This document shows, one piece after another, positions 7,610 to 14,550 of a stretch of 20,202 nt of DNA (its first letter is position 1; the number at the start of each line of letters is the position of its first letter). The DNA comes from Bovifimicola sp050309585. GTDB taxonomy: Bacteria > Bacillota > Clostridia > Lachnospirales > Lachnospiraceae. The notes beneath the pieces were generated by a model. The model saw nothing but the letters and a program-made list of their open reading frames with translations. It ran no database searches and was not told the DNA's origin. The position numbers and the translations under genes are program-made. The stretch is taken from contig JBNRML010000047.1 of assembly GCA_050309585.1 (NCBI GenBank), positions 1 to 20,202 of the forward strand. The letters are read 5' to 3'.

Positions 7610-8203
7610 TTATTCATTTAACTCAAAGGAACTCATTGTGTCCTCAACGGAAATTATCTCAGGACCATCCTCAAATACTTCCTGTCCATCAGCAATTTCC
7701 ATCGGATCCTGCGGTTCTCTTTTCTTTTCATCATCCCAAAGTGAGTCGTGATTTTCCTTATCTTTTTTGTTCATATGGGCAACCATTTGAGCACTTTTGG
7801 CCATCTGATACATATCAGGATCATACTCAATGACTTTCTTTTCATCAAAAGCAGGAACATTATCTCCCCTTGTCATTCTACGAACAACTTCCATTATTTT
7901 CCCAAAATCCTCAATGCCCTCTTTTTCACTCTCAACATTTTCCTTAGTTGCAATCTCGTTAAACTTCAGTTCCCACTGTCCCATAAGCTTTTCCATATAT
8001 TCCTGATATTCTTTCTGTTTATCTTCAACTGCTTTATAGGACAATTCTAATACTGCTGCCTCATTTGCATACACAACTGCACCATTTTCTGTTCTCTTTA
8101 TCTTTTCATCTAATTCTGCTTTATGTTTGGCCAGCTTACATTTCTGCTCGTTATAAGCTTTCAACTGTTCACCATAAATTCCTCTGGCTTCTCCTACTGT
8201 CAT
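7610..8203 (-). CDS. Conserved-type hypothetical coiled-coil protein
   Basis: Soluble, highly charged protein of 197 residues without signal peptide or membrane segment. The first 110 residues are rich in Lys, Glu, Gln and Ala and should form long helices or coiled coil. A middle part (GKIMEVVRRMTRGDNVPAFDEKKVIEYDPDMYQMAK) looks helical, and the tail is acidic. The ATG at 8203 is chosen because GGAGGG lies 7 bp upstream; a longer frame from 8245 has no site. No function can be assigned. It is separated by about 250 bp with several inverted repeats from the broken regulator upstream, so it probably has its own transcript. The composition suggests an adaptor or chaperone-like protein, which is only a guess. 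Confidence 0.75.
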   Translation of the reverse strand: MTVGEARGIYGEQLKAYNEQKCKLAKHKAELDEKIKRTENGAVVYANEAAVLELSYKAVEDKQKEYQEYMEKLMGQWELKFNEIATKENVESEKEGIEDFGKIMEVVRRMTRGDNVPAFDEKKVIEYDPDMYQMAKSAQMVAHMNKKDKENHDSLWDDEKKREPQDPMEIADGQEVFEDGPEIISVEDTMSSFELNE

Positions 8204-8266
8204 AAAATCCCTCCATTTCCAAACGACTTCACTTATCAATATCATCGTTCCAGAGTATCATCATCT

Positions 8267-8299
8267 TAGTGTATCGGTTTAATATAAACCGATACACTA
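8267..8299. repeat. 33-bp palindrome upstream of the coiled-coil gene
   Basis: A perfect 15-bp inverted repeat: the left arm TAGTGTATCGGTTTA (8267-8281) and its exact complement at 8285-8299 are separated by ATA. No T-tract follows on either strand, so it is probably not a terminator. It lies 64 bp before the start codon at 8203 and could be an operator, an RNA hairpin or the end of a small repeat element. Confidence 0.75.
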
Positions 8300-8318
8300 G
8301 AAAACAGCTCCTTCTCTA

Positions 8319-8423
8319 TCCAAATCTCATATTTCTTCTTTTTGGACAGACAAATGAGCCAGACATCGATTTTACGTGCTTACTCACTCTCAAAATCGAT
8401 GAAATAATTCAGAATTCGCTCAT
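8319..8423 (-). ncRNA. Candidate structured RNA region
   Basis: On the minus strand an outer stem (8423-8418 with 8359-8354, ATGAGC/GCTCAT) encloses a perfect 10-bp stem CATCGATTTT/AAAATCGATG (8401-8392 with 8373-8364). A further stem TCCAAA/TTTGGA (8346-8341 with 8324-8319) follows, then the 33-bp palindrome at 8267-8299. No ORF of note is present. Nested helices suggest a small RNA or a structured leader of the gene at 7610-8203, but no known riboswitch class is recognised and the strand is assumed from the genes around it. Confidence 0.35.
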
Positions 8424-8450
8424 ATTATGCGTATACAATTGGTCAGGCAT

Positions 8451-9023
8451 TCACGAACTTAAAATTTCCAATTTCAAACCTCTCATTTTCCTGTCTATGA
8501 TTTTCTCTGGTAATTCTCTACTTTCAATATATTCATCTGTGACTACCGCAAGATACTGTCTGCCATTTTGAGTTACCAAGTAATACTCATTACCCAAATT
8601 ATTTAATTGCTTTGAAAACTTTACCATGTCTATAAATGGAGTAAAAAGTAAAATGGCCGTATCCACTGCCTTTTCTGATTTTGTCATTTTCTCTTAGCCC
8701 AAAAGTGTACTTATATTGGCATCTGGATACTCCGCACGAACAATCTTATCTTTTATTTTCTTTTTATTGATAACATTAATTTTCTTATCTGTGTAATCTG
8801 AAAGATTAATGGACTTTTTTATCACTGATAAATCAAGCATTTTCCCATCATCTAAAAGATAATCTATGCTCACATTTAACACCTGCGAAATATACTTTAA
8901 ATTATTAATGTCCGGGATTCCTTTATCTGTCTCCCATTTTGCAACTGCTGATCTTGACACTGACAATTTTTCTGCCAATTCTTCCTGTGATAAACCTGAT
9001 GTTTTTTTCTTCTGTTTCACCAC
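8451..9023 (-). pseudogene. XRE-family regulator, interrupted by an in-frame stop
   Basis: Two adjacent reading frames look like one gene. The first (9023-8694) has a Cro/C1-type helix-turn-helix (SGLSQEELAEKLSVSRSAVAKWE), a linker with DYTDKKINVINKKKI and ends TLLG. A TAA at 8696-8694 follows, and after two more codons in the same frame a second ORF (8687-8451) continues with TKSEKAVDTAILLF and ends VVTDEYIESRELPEKII. The second ORF has no ribosome binding site. Full-length relatives, as I remember the family, join these parts in one protein of about 200 residues. The N-terminus is also short: only about 10 residues precede SGLSQ, a TAG lies in frame three codons before the GTG start, and helix 1 is incomplete. 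The DNA-binding part might still be made from the first ORF alone. Function, if any, is autoregulation or local control. Confidence 0.65.
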
Positions 9024-9027
9024 TTTT

Positions 9028-9072
9028 GGCTACCTTACTCCACCGTCTAAAGCCAGTGGGATTGCGGTAGCC
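9028..9072 (-). mobile_element. Palindromic remnant, possibly IS200/IS605-type right end
   Basis: Outer arms GGCTACC and GGTAGCC (9028-9034, 9066-9072) enclose an imperfect inner hairpin, read on the minus strand as CCCACTGGCTTTAGACGGTGG. The inner hairpin resembles the one near the right end of IS200/IS605 elements that also forms the 3' part of TnpB-associated RNAs. It begins directly after the stop codon of the membrane-protein gene and ends 4 bp before the start of the truncated XRE gene. No transposase or TnpB gene is present. The resemblance is from memory and remains tentative; it could also be a simple intergenic hairpin. Confidence 0.3.
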
Positions 9073-9378
9073 CTATTTCAAACTCTTCCTTATTGTACCC
9101 AGCGGGTCGTTAACCAAGACAATTACAACCCAGACTACAAGAGCAAGGGCAATCACGGAAAGACCAAGAAATGCATCATTTAGCATATCTCCTGCTGCCG
9201 GTTGAAAATAATCCGCCTTAAGTTCCACATATTCAAATATTGCATCTCCAAGCCACATCAGTGCTGCTCCCCAGAACATATAGCATAAAGTTCCTATTTT
9301 CATCTTTCTGGCAGTTTCATTTACGTACCAGATAACCGTCACTGTGATGGCAGCAAATACCGTTAGTAATAAAGTCAT
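9073..9378 (-). CDS. Small membrane protein (last gene of the tyrS operon)
   Basis: Predicted integral membrane protein of 101 residues with about three hydrophobic segments: an N-terminal one (LLLTVFAAITVTVIW), a middle one (LCYMFWGAALMWLGDAIF) and a C-terminal one (LSVIALALVVWVVIVLV). The ATG at 9378 is chosen because GTGGAGG lies about 10 bp upstream and the gene then starts 16 bp after the preceding stop; a longer start at 9429 would overlap that gene and lacks a good site. It forms a pair with the membrane protein gene at 9395-9799. I know such pairs only as uncharacterised conserved proteins, so no function is given. Confidence 0.75.
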   Translation of the reverse strand: MTLLLTVFAAITVTVIWYVNETARKMKIGTLCYMFWGAALMWLGDAIFEYVELKADYFQPAAGDMLNDAFLGLSVIALALVVWVVIVLVNDPLGTIRKSLK

Positions 9379-9394
9379 CTTGTTCCTGCCTCCA

Positions 9395-9799
9395 CTACCT
9401 GCGAATTTTGCTTTCATCCATGATTTCATCTTTTCTGTTTACTATTTTATTAGTCACAATTGTCATAATCCCCCATGTAACAGTAACAATAACAGCCATT
9501 GAAACACCTATTGTAGACATTTCGCTAAACATTCCGAGAAGTTCTGTCTTACTCTCTGCTGCTGTGAGAAACGGAAAGAACGGTTTAATTTCCCCATGCC
9601 ACAAATGCTCGAAAGCAAGAAGTCCCGAACCGCCCCAAAGCATGTAATTAAGCCTTTTCAATTTTCCTGATAATCTTTCCCTGCCTGATTCAGATACTGT
9701 TAAGCCCTGCTCCACGGCCTTTTCTTCTCTTTTCTCAATAATCTTTGTCGCAACAGTTGTGACTACTGCTTCTGTTGCAGGAACAATAAAACATGCCAT
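9395..9799 (-). CDS. Small membrane protein paired with the 9073-9378 product
   Basis: Predicted membrane protein of 134 residues. The first 50 residues are mixed and charged (KIIEKREEKAVEQ, RERLSGKLKR) and are followed by two hydrophobic stretches (YMLWGGSGLLAFEHLWHGEI and STIGVSMAVIVTVTWGIMTIV), the first with a His/Glu-containing segment. AAGGAGG lies 8 bp before the ATG. It begins 13 bp after the DUF4358 lipoprotein gene and is followed by another small membrane protein gene, so the two products may form a complex. No known family was recognised with certainty and the role is unknown. Confidence 0.78.
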   Translation of the reverse strand: MACFIVPATEAVVTTVATKIIEKREEKAVEQGLTVSESGRERLSGKLKRLNYMLWGGSGLLAFEHLWHGEIKPFFPFLTAAESKTELLGMFSEMSTIGVSMAVIVTVTWGIMTIVTNKIVNRKDEIMDESKIRR

Positions 9800-9812
9800 T
9801 TTAAAATCCTCC

Positions 9813-10283
9813 TTAATTTTTCATTATTTTTTCTGCCTTTTTTGAATCCTTGCTGATACAAATTATTGTTATTTCACCATACTGCTTTACAACAGCCTTA
9901 TTTATTTTCTCTGCCTCTTCCGGCATGTATGACCCATAATTCGTCTCCTTATCCTCAAGATATTTGTCACACATTTTCCTCATTTTAGCGGAATTTCCCT
10001 TTACCACAGTTATCTCTTCTGCCGAAATGCCGTCACCAGTATAGGATTTCAAAACACTTACGTTGTCTTCATATATTTTTAAAATGTTTTCAGTAACTGT
10101 ATTATCAACTTCTATCATTTCATATTCAAAAATATCTTCTGCCAAAAGTTTATCAACTATTTCTATGGCTTCGCCCTCTGAAATATTATTCTCTTTTTGC
10201 GAGCCACAACCTGCCACAGATAAAACAGATAAAATGATAAATATTGTCATCAAAATCATACAGAATCGTCTAATTTTAATCAT
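9813..10283 (-). CDS. DUF4358-type lipoprotein
   Basis: Lipoprotein of 156 residues. The N-terminus is basic, then hydrophobic, and ends in an SVAGC lipobox with the lipidated Cys at 26. The mature part (about 50-150) has the features of DUF4358 proteins as I remember them: GDGISAEEITVVKG, a Tyr-rich stretch before a PEE motif (YGSYMPEEAEKI), and a final beta strand ITIICISKDSKKA. DUF4358 has no established function. GGGAGG lies 8 bp upstream of the ATG. The start overlaps the 3' end of the GTPase/NYN gene by 8 bp, so the two are translationally coupled and belong to the tyrS operon. Confidence 0.82.
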   Translation of the reverse strand: MIKIRRFCMILMTIFIILSVLSVAGCGSQKENNISEGEAIEIVDKLLAEDIFEYEMIEVDNTVTENILKIYEDNVSVLKSYTGDGISAEEITVVKGNSAKMRKMCDKYLEDKETNYGSYMPEEAEKINKAVVKQYGEITIICISKDSKKAEKIMKN

Positions 10284-12918
10284 TTTGATTTTCCTCCCGG
10301 TCCTCTAAAAGATAATTATGCATCTCTTCTTTTTTCGCTTCAAATTCTTCCATAATGCGCTTCCCGGCATTTTCAACCTCATCCTTCAATTCTCTTGATG
10401 AAATGAGTCTGGCACCTTCACCACGAATGATAATCTGCTCCAGTCCGTCTGAAGTTGCCACGGTAACATCATATTTTTTCGAATTATTGTGGGCAAATTT
10501 TTCAATATACTGGTCAGCAGTTTCTGCCTCCCTGGTATAAACCACATGAATATTGTGATAATCAAGTATTTCCGTATCGTGGCCTTTTACTCTATAGGCG
10601 TCAAATACAACTATTAAATTGCATTTTTTTATTGCCTGATAATTGCACAGACAATCAAGGAGTTTTCCCCTTGCGCCATCTATATTCACCTCTGCCAGTT
10701 CCTTTAGGTCTTCCCAGGCAAAAATAACATTATAACCGTCCACCAATAGATATGATTCTTTTTTCTCATATTTTACACTACTTGAGGGCTTGTAATTGAA
10801 ATAGTCACTCTCATTGTATGTCTTTTTCCACTTATTTCTGCCGGGTGAACCCTTGTCCTTTTTATTTGAGTTGTAGGTTTTTGCAAGAATATCATCTATT
10901 TCTTCCACACCCAGCCAAATTTCTTCACTACTGTTTTTCGCCTCATATTGTGGGGTTATTATTTCACCACCCTCTGACCTTACCTGGCCGTCAGAAAGTT
11001 CAAAGGACAAATGCATATATTTATCCACCTCATCATAAGGCACATAAAATCCTGCCCCATGAGCACAGAACACAGACCCCGTGGGATTTCTCATATCCTG
11101 TTCAGAATCATATCCTGTCTTTTCAATTATCTCATCTGAATTGTGACATGGATAATATCCTTTAAACACACAGATGATATTCCCCGTGCCTCTCGTATAT
11201 GCCATTACATCCTTTTGATATTCCCTTAAGGTAATGACCGGTCCATATCCATACACAGAAGCAAAATCTCCATTTACCTCGTGGTAATCTATGTGTCCGT
11301 AAACCCTCTCCATATCTGTCATGGCTTTTCCAAGCATTGAATATGGGATATTAAGGCAAAAATCATAATACGGCTCTAACAAAACTGACTTAGCCTTTTT
11401 TAGTCCCTGACGCAATGCCCTGTAGGTAGCCTGTCTGAAATCCCCGCCTTCAGTGTGCTTAAGATGTGCCTTTCCGCCTATCAGGGTAATTTTCATGTCT
11501 GTAATAAATGCTCCTGTAAGCACTCCCTTATGTCGTCTCTCTGCCAGGTGAGTCATTATTAGCCTCTGCCAGTTTTTTGCCAGAATATCCTCACTACATT
11601 CCGCATCAAACTGTAGTCCGCTGCCTCTTTCTCCAGGCTCCAGCTTTAGATGAACCTCCGCAAAATGTCTGAGGGGTTCAAAATGCCCTGAACCCAAAAC
11701 CGGCTCTTCAATTGTTTCCTTGTATACAACATTTCCCTGGTCAAAATCTATGTCAATGTTAAATCTTTCCTTAACCATTGATTTAATTACCTGAAGCTGA
11801 ATCTCACCCATTATTTTAACCTGAATTTCCTTTATCTCTTCCTGCCAGCTGACTGAAAGTGTAGGGTCTTCCTCCTCAAGCTCCTTTATTTTTGGAAGCA
11901 TTTGTGCCGAATCCATACCCTCAGGCAAAATTATTCTATATGCCAAAACAGGCTCAAGCATTTTTTCATCCTTATCAGCATCCATTCCAAGACTCTGTCC
12001 TGCAAAGGTTTTTGAAAGTCCCGTTACTGTACAGATATTTCCCGCAGTAATCTCCTTTACTGCCACAAATTTTTCTCCTGAGTAAAGTCTTATCTGATTA
12101 ATCTTTTCCGAGGAATCATCTATGATATCCTTTACCTTAAGGCATCCGCCTGTGACCTTTAAATGAGTGAGCCTGTTCCCGGAATCATCCCTTGATATTT
12201 TAAAGACCTTTGCACCAAATTCATTTTTATAATCTTTTTGGACAGAATACCTGTAAATGCCCTCAAGAAGATTTTCCACTCCTGAAAGCTTTAGGGCTGA
12301 GCCAAAATAACAGGGAACAATTAATCTTTTTTCTATCATCTCCGCCAATATTTCATCTGTAAGTTCATCATTATCAAGATAGTATTCCATTGCTGGTTCA
12401 TAAAATGCGGCAATCTCCTCAAAAAATTCAGAAGTATCCTTTAATTCACCATCAAAAGCTGTTACATTGTCACCTAACTGGCCTTTCATCTGCGTCAACA
12501 ATTCCACTCTGTCGGTGCCATTCTGGTCCATTTTATTCACAAATACAAACACTGGAATATTGTAGCGCTTCAAGAGAGTCCACAGGGTTTTGGTGTGTCC
12601 CTGGACACCATCTGCACCACTCACCACCAAAACTGCATAGTCAAGCACCTTTAATACTCTCTCCATCTCCGCGGAGAAATCAGTATGTCCCGGAGTGTCG
12701 AGAAGGGTAATTCCCATATCCTTCCATACAAACTCTGCCTGTTTTGAGAAAATAGTAATTCCCCTTTCCCTCTCTAATGTGAAATTGTCAAGAAAGGCAT
12801 TTTTCTTATCCACTCTTCCGAGGTTTTTAGTTGCTCCACAGCTATATAACAATGCCTCTGAAAGAGTTGTTTTCCCCGCATCTACGTGGGCCAGTATACC
12901 AATAACAATTTTTTTCAT
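10276..12918 (-). CDS. TetM-like translational GTPase fused to a YacP/Rae1-like NYN domain
   Basis: Ribosome-associated GTPase of 880 residues, about 240 longer than TetM/TetO-type ribosomal protection proteins (about 640). EF-G-like G motifs: G1 AHVDAGKTT (10-18), G2 RGITI (52-56), G3 DTPGH (74-78), G4 NKMD (128-131), G5 GSALK (206-210). EF-G-like domains II to V follow to about 650. A lysine-rich linker (about 655-720) leads to a NYN/PIN-fold nuclease domain (722-845) with LLVDGYN, VVFDA, ETADQYIEK and VATSDGLEQ; acidic candidates are D727, D773, D802 and D824. In B. subtilis the separate YacP (Rae1) protein cuts mRNA in the ribosomal A site. The N-terminal part could act as tetracycline protection, drug-independent ribosome rescue or as a targeting module for the nuclease. 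The ATG has GGAG 8 bp upstream and lies 18 bp after the tyrS stop. Confidence 0.9.
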   Translation of the reverse strand: MKKIVIGILAHVDAGKTTLSEALLYSCGATKNLGRVDKKNAFLDNFTLERERGITIFSKQAEFVWKDMGITLLDTPGHTDFSAEMERVLKVLDYAVLVVSGADGVQGHTKTLWTLLKRYNIPVFVFVNKMDQNGTDRVELLTQMKGQLGDNVTAFDGELKDTSEFFEEIAAFYEPAMEYYLDNDELTDEILAEMIEKRLIVPCYFGSALKLSGVENLLEGIYRYSVQKDYKNEFGAKVFKISRDDSGNRLTHLKVTGGCLKVKDIIDDSSEKINQIRLYSGEKFVAVKEITAGNICTVTGLSKTFAGQSLGMDADKDEKMLEPVLAYRIILPEGMDSAQMLPKIKELEEEDPTLSVSWQEEIKEIQVKIMGEIQLQVIKSMVKERFNIDIDFDQGNVVYKETIEEPVLGSGHFEPLRHFAEVHLKLEPGERGSGLQFDAECSEDILAKNWQRLIMTHLAERRHKGVLTGAFITDMKITLIGGKAHLKHTEGGDFRQATYRALRQGLKKAKSVLLEPYYDFCLNIPYSMLGKAMTDMERVYGHIDYHEVNGDFASVYGYGPVITLREYQKDVMAYTRGTGNIICVFKGYYPCHNSDEIIEKTGYDSEQDMRNPTGSVFCAHGAGFYVPYDEVDKYMHLSFELSDGQVRSEGGEIITPQYEAKNSSEEIWLGVEEIDDILAKTYNSNKKDKGSPGRNKWKKTYNESDYFNYKPSSSVKYEKKESYLLVDGYNVIFAWEDLKELAEVNIDGARGKLLDCLCNYQAIKKCNLIVVFDAYRVKGHDTEILDYHNIHVVYTREAETADQYIEKFAHNNSKKYDVTVATSDGLEQIIIRGEGARLISSRELKDEVENAGKRIMEEFEAKKEEMHNYLLEDREENQND

Positions 12919-12936
12919 TTTTTACTCCGCTAAAAA

Positions 12937-14157
12937 TTACATTGTTGCCTTGTGGAAGGTTTTCTTTCCTTTTCTAATCTTTACGCCATCCTTAAGCATT
13001 TCCTCTGTAACAACAAAATCTATTCCTGATACCTTTTCATCATTAACAAATGCGCCACCCTGAGTAACCACACGTCTTGCCTCGCTCTTTGATGCAACAA
13101 GACCACAAGCCACCATAAGGTCCATAATTCCAATCTTTCCATCTGTTAATTTATCTGCAGTAATCTGTGTTGTAGGCATATTTGAATCGTCACCGCCACC
13201 TGCAAATAACGCGTGTGATGCAGCCTTTGCCTTCTCTGCCTCTTCTTCACCGTGGACCATTTTCGTGAGCTCGTATGCAAGAATTTCTTTTGCCTCATTT
13301 AACTGGGCTCCCTCCCAGCTGTCCATCTTGTCAATTTCCTCTAATGGAAGGAATGTGAGCATACGGATACATTTTAATACATCGTTATCCCCTACGTTTC
13401 TCCAGTACTGGAAGAACTCAAATGGACTGGTTTTGTTTGGATCAAGCCATACGGCACCATTAGCTGTTTTACCCATCTTCTTACCTTCTGAGTTGAGAAG
13501 AAGAGTGATTGTCATTGCATATGCATCTTTTCCGAGCTTTTTACGGATGAGTTCTGTACCACCAAGCATATTAGACCACTGGTCGTCCCCACCGAACTGC
13601 ATATTACATCCGTATTCCTTAAATAAATGATAAAAGTCGTATGACTGCATAATCATGTAGTTAAACTCTAAGAATGAGAGACCCTTTTCCATTCTCTGCT
13701 TGTAGCACTCTGCACGGAGCATATTATTTACTGAAAAACATGGTCCAACCTCTCTTAAAACGTCAATGTAATTCAAATCCAAAAGCCAGTCTGCATTATT
13801 GACTGCAATAGCACCACCCTCACCAAAATCTATAAATTTTTCCATCTGTTTTTTGAAACATTCACAGTTATGCTCAATTGTCTCAGGTGTAAGCATGGCT
13901 CTCATGTCTGTTCTTCCAGTAGGGTCACCGATATATCCTGTACCCCCACCAAGTAATACTACTGGCTTGTTTCCTGCCATCTGAAGACGTTTCATGAGAC
14001 AAAGTGCCATAAAATGTCCTACATGAAGTGAATCTGCTGTTGGGTCAAAGCCAATGTAAAAAGTTGCCTTTCCTTCGTTAATTAACTCCTTAATCTCCTT
14101 TTCATCTGTAACCTGTGCAATCAATCCTCTTGCAACCAATTCATCATAAATTTTCAT
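12937..14157 (-). CDS. tyrS: Tyrosine--tRNA ligase
   Basis: Class I aminoacyl-tRNA synthetase that charges tRNA-Tyr; 406 residues, a normal length. The HIGH signature appears as HVGH (45-48) after FDPTADSL, tyrosine-pocket residues lie in YIGFDPT (34-40) and MQSYDFYHL (170-178), GGDDQWSNMLGG follows at 189-200, and KMSKS appears as KMGKT (227-231). The C-terminal 60 residues form an S4 RNA-binding domain (VASKSEARRVVTQGG). The ATG has AGGAAG upstream. Expression is controlled by a T-box leader with a tyrosine specifier (14225-14504). It is the first gene of a probable operon with the GTPase/NYN gene 18 bp downstream. Confidence 0.97.
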   Translation of the reverse strand: MKIYDELVARGLIAQVTDEKEIKELINEGKATFYIGFDPTADSLHVGHFMALCLMKRLQMAGNKPVVLLGGGTGYIGDPTGRTDMRAMLTPETIEHNCECFKKQMEKFIDFGEGGAIAVNNADWLLDLNYIDVLREVGPCFSVNNMLRAECYKQRMEKGLSFLEFNYMIMQSYDFYHLFKEYGCNMQFGGDDQWSNMLGGTELIRKKLGKDAYAMTITLLLNSEGKKMGKTANGAVWLDPNKTSPFEFFQYWRNVGDNDVLKCIRMLTFLPLEEIDKMDSWEGAQLNEAKEILAYELTKMVHGEEEAEKAKAASHALFAGGGDDSNMPTTQITADKLTDGKIGIMDLMVACGLVASKSEARRVVTQGGAFVNDEKVSGIDFVVTEEMLKDGVKIRKGKKTFHKATM

Positions 14158-14224
14158 TTTCTTCTTCCTTTCTCATAATTATTAAACTGATTACGTTTCT
14201 TTCGCGTCATCCCGCATTAAAAAA

Positions 14225-14504
14225 CAAAGCCCCCTACAATGCAATGCATCATAGAGGGCAAAAATTGCGGTACCACCTCATATATAAAGAACTCTCACGA
14301 ATTCTTCCTCAGTAAGTGCAAACACACTCATACGCTTTATCGGGCGAACCCGGCTAACCCTACTGAAAAATTTCAGGCAGCAGCTCCGGGATGTATTCAA
14401 CCTAGTCCGACTGCATCCTCGCAGCAACCGGATGCTCTCTGAAAGTCTCTCTAAATCTACTATTTCCCTTCAACGCTCTCAAATATATTTTTGCTTATTT
14501 GCTT
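14225..14504 (-). promoter_or_regulatory. T-box riboswitch, tyrosine-specific
   Basis: This is the minus-strand leader of tyrS. The conserved T-box core lies at 14280-14267 (AGGTGGTACCGC). The specifier TAC (tyrosine) is at 14395-14393 in GAATACATCC. Stem I segments such as AGTAGATTTAGAGAG near 14465-14450 precede it. The terminator hairpin arms are GCCCTCTA (14259-14252) and TAGGGGGC (14236-14229), followed by TTTGTTTTTT. Uncharged tRNA-Tyr should pair with the specifier and the T-box and stabilise the antiterminator (established mechanism). The leader is about 347 nt in total. Confidence 0.93.
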
Positions 14505-14510
14505 TCGCTC

Positions 14511-14516
14511 ATTATA
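14511..14516 (-). promoter_or_regulatory. -10 element of the tyrS operon promoter
   Basis: TATAAT on the minus strand (14516-14511). The -35 region 17 bp upstream is weak (TTTATT). Transcription would start near 14504, just before the T-box stem I. ALDH ends at 14551 without a visible terminator, so some read-through into this leader is possible. Confidence 0.65.
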
Positions 14517-14550
14517 CAATAATGTGATTTAAAAATAAAGTGTTTTTTAC

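Noticed and set aside
9028..9072. Hairpin as terminator of the tyrS operon
   Set aside because: No T-tract follows on the minus strand.
10276..12918. Plain tetracycline-resistance gene (tetM/tetO/tetW)
   Set aside because: The protein is about 240 residues longer, carries a NYN domain and sits behind tyrS in a housekeeping-type operon; resistance cannot be concluded from the sequence.
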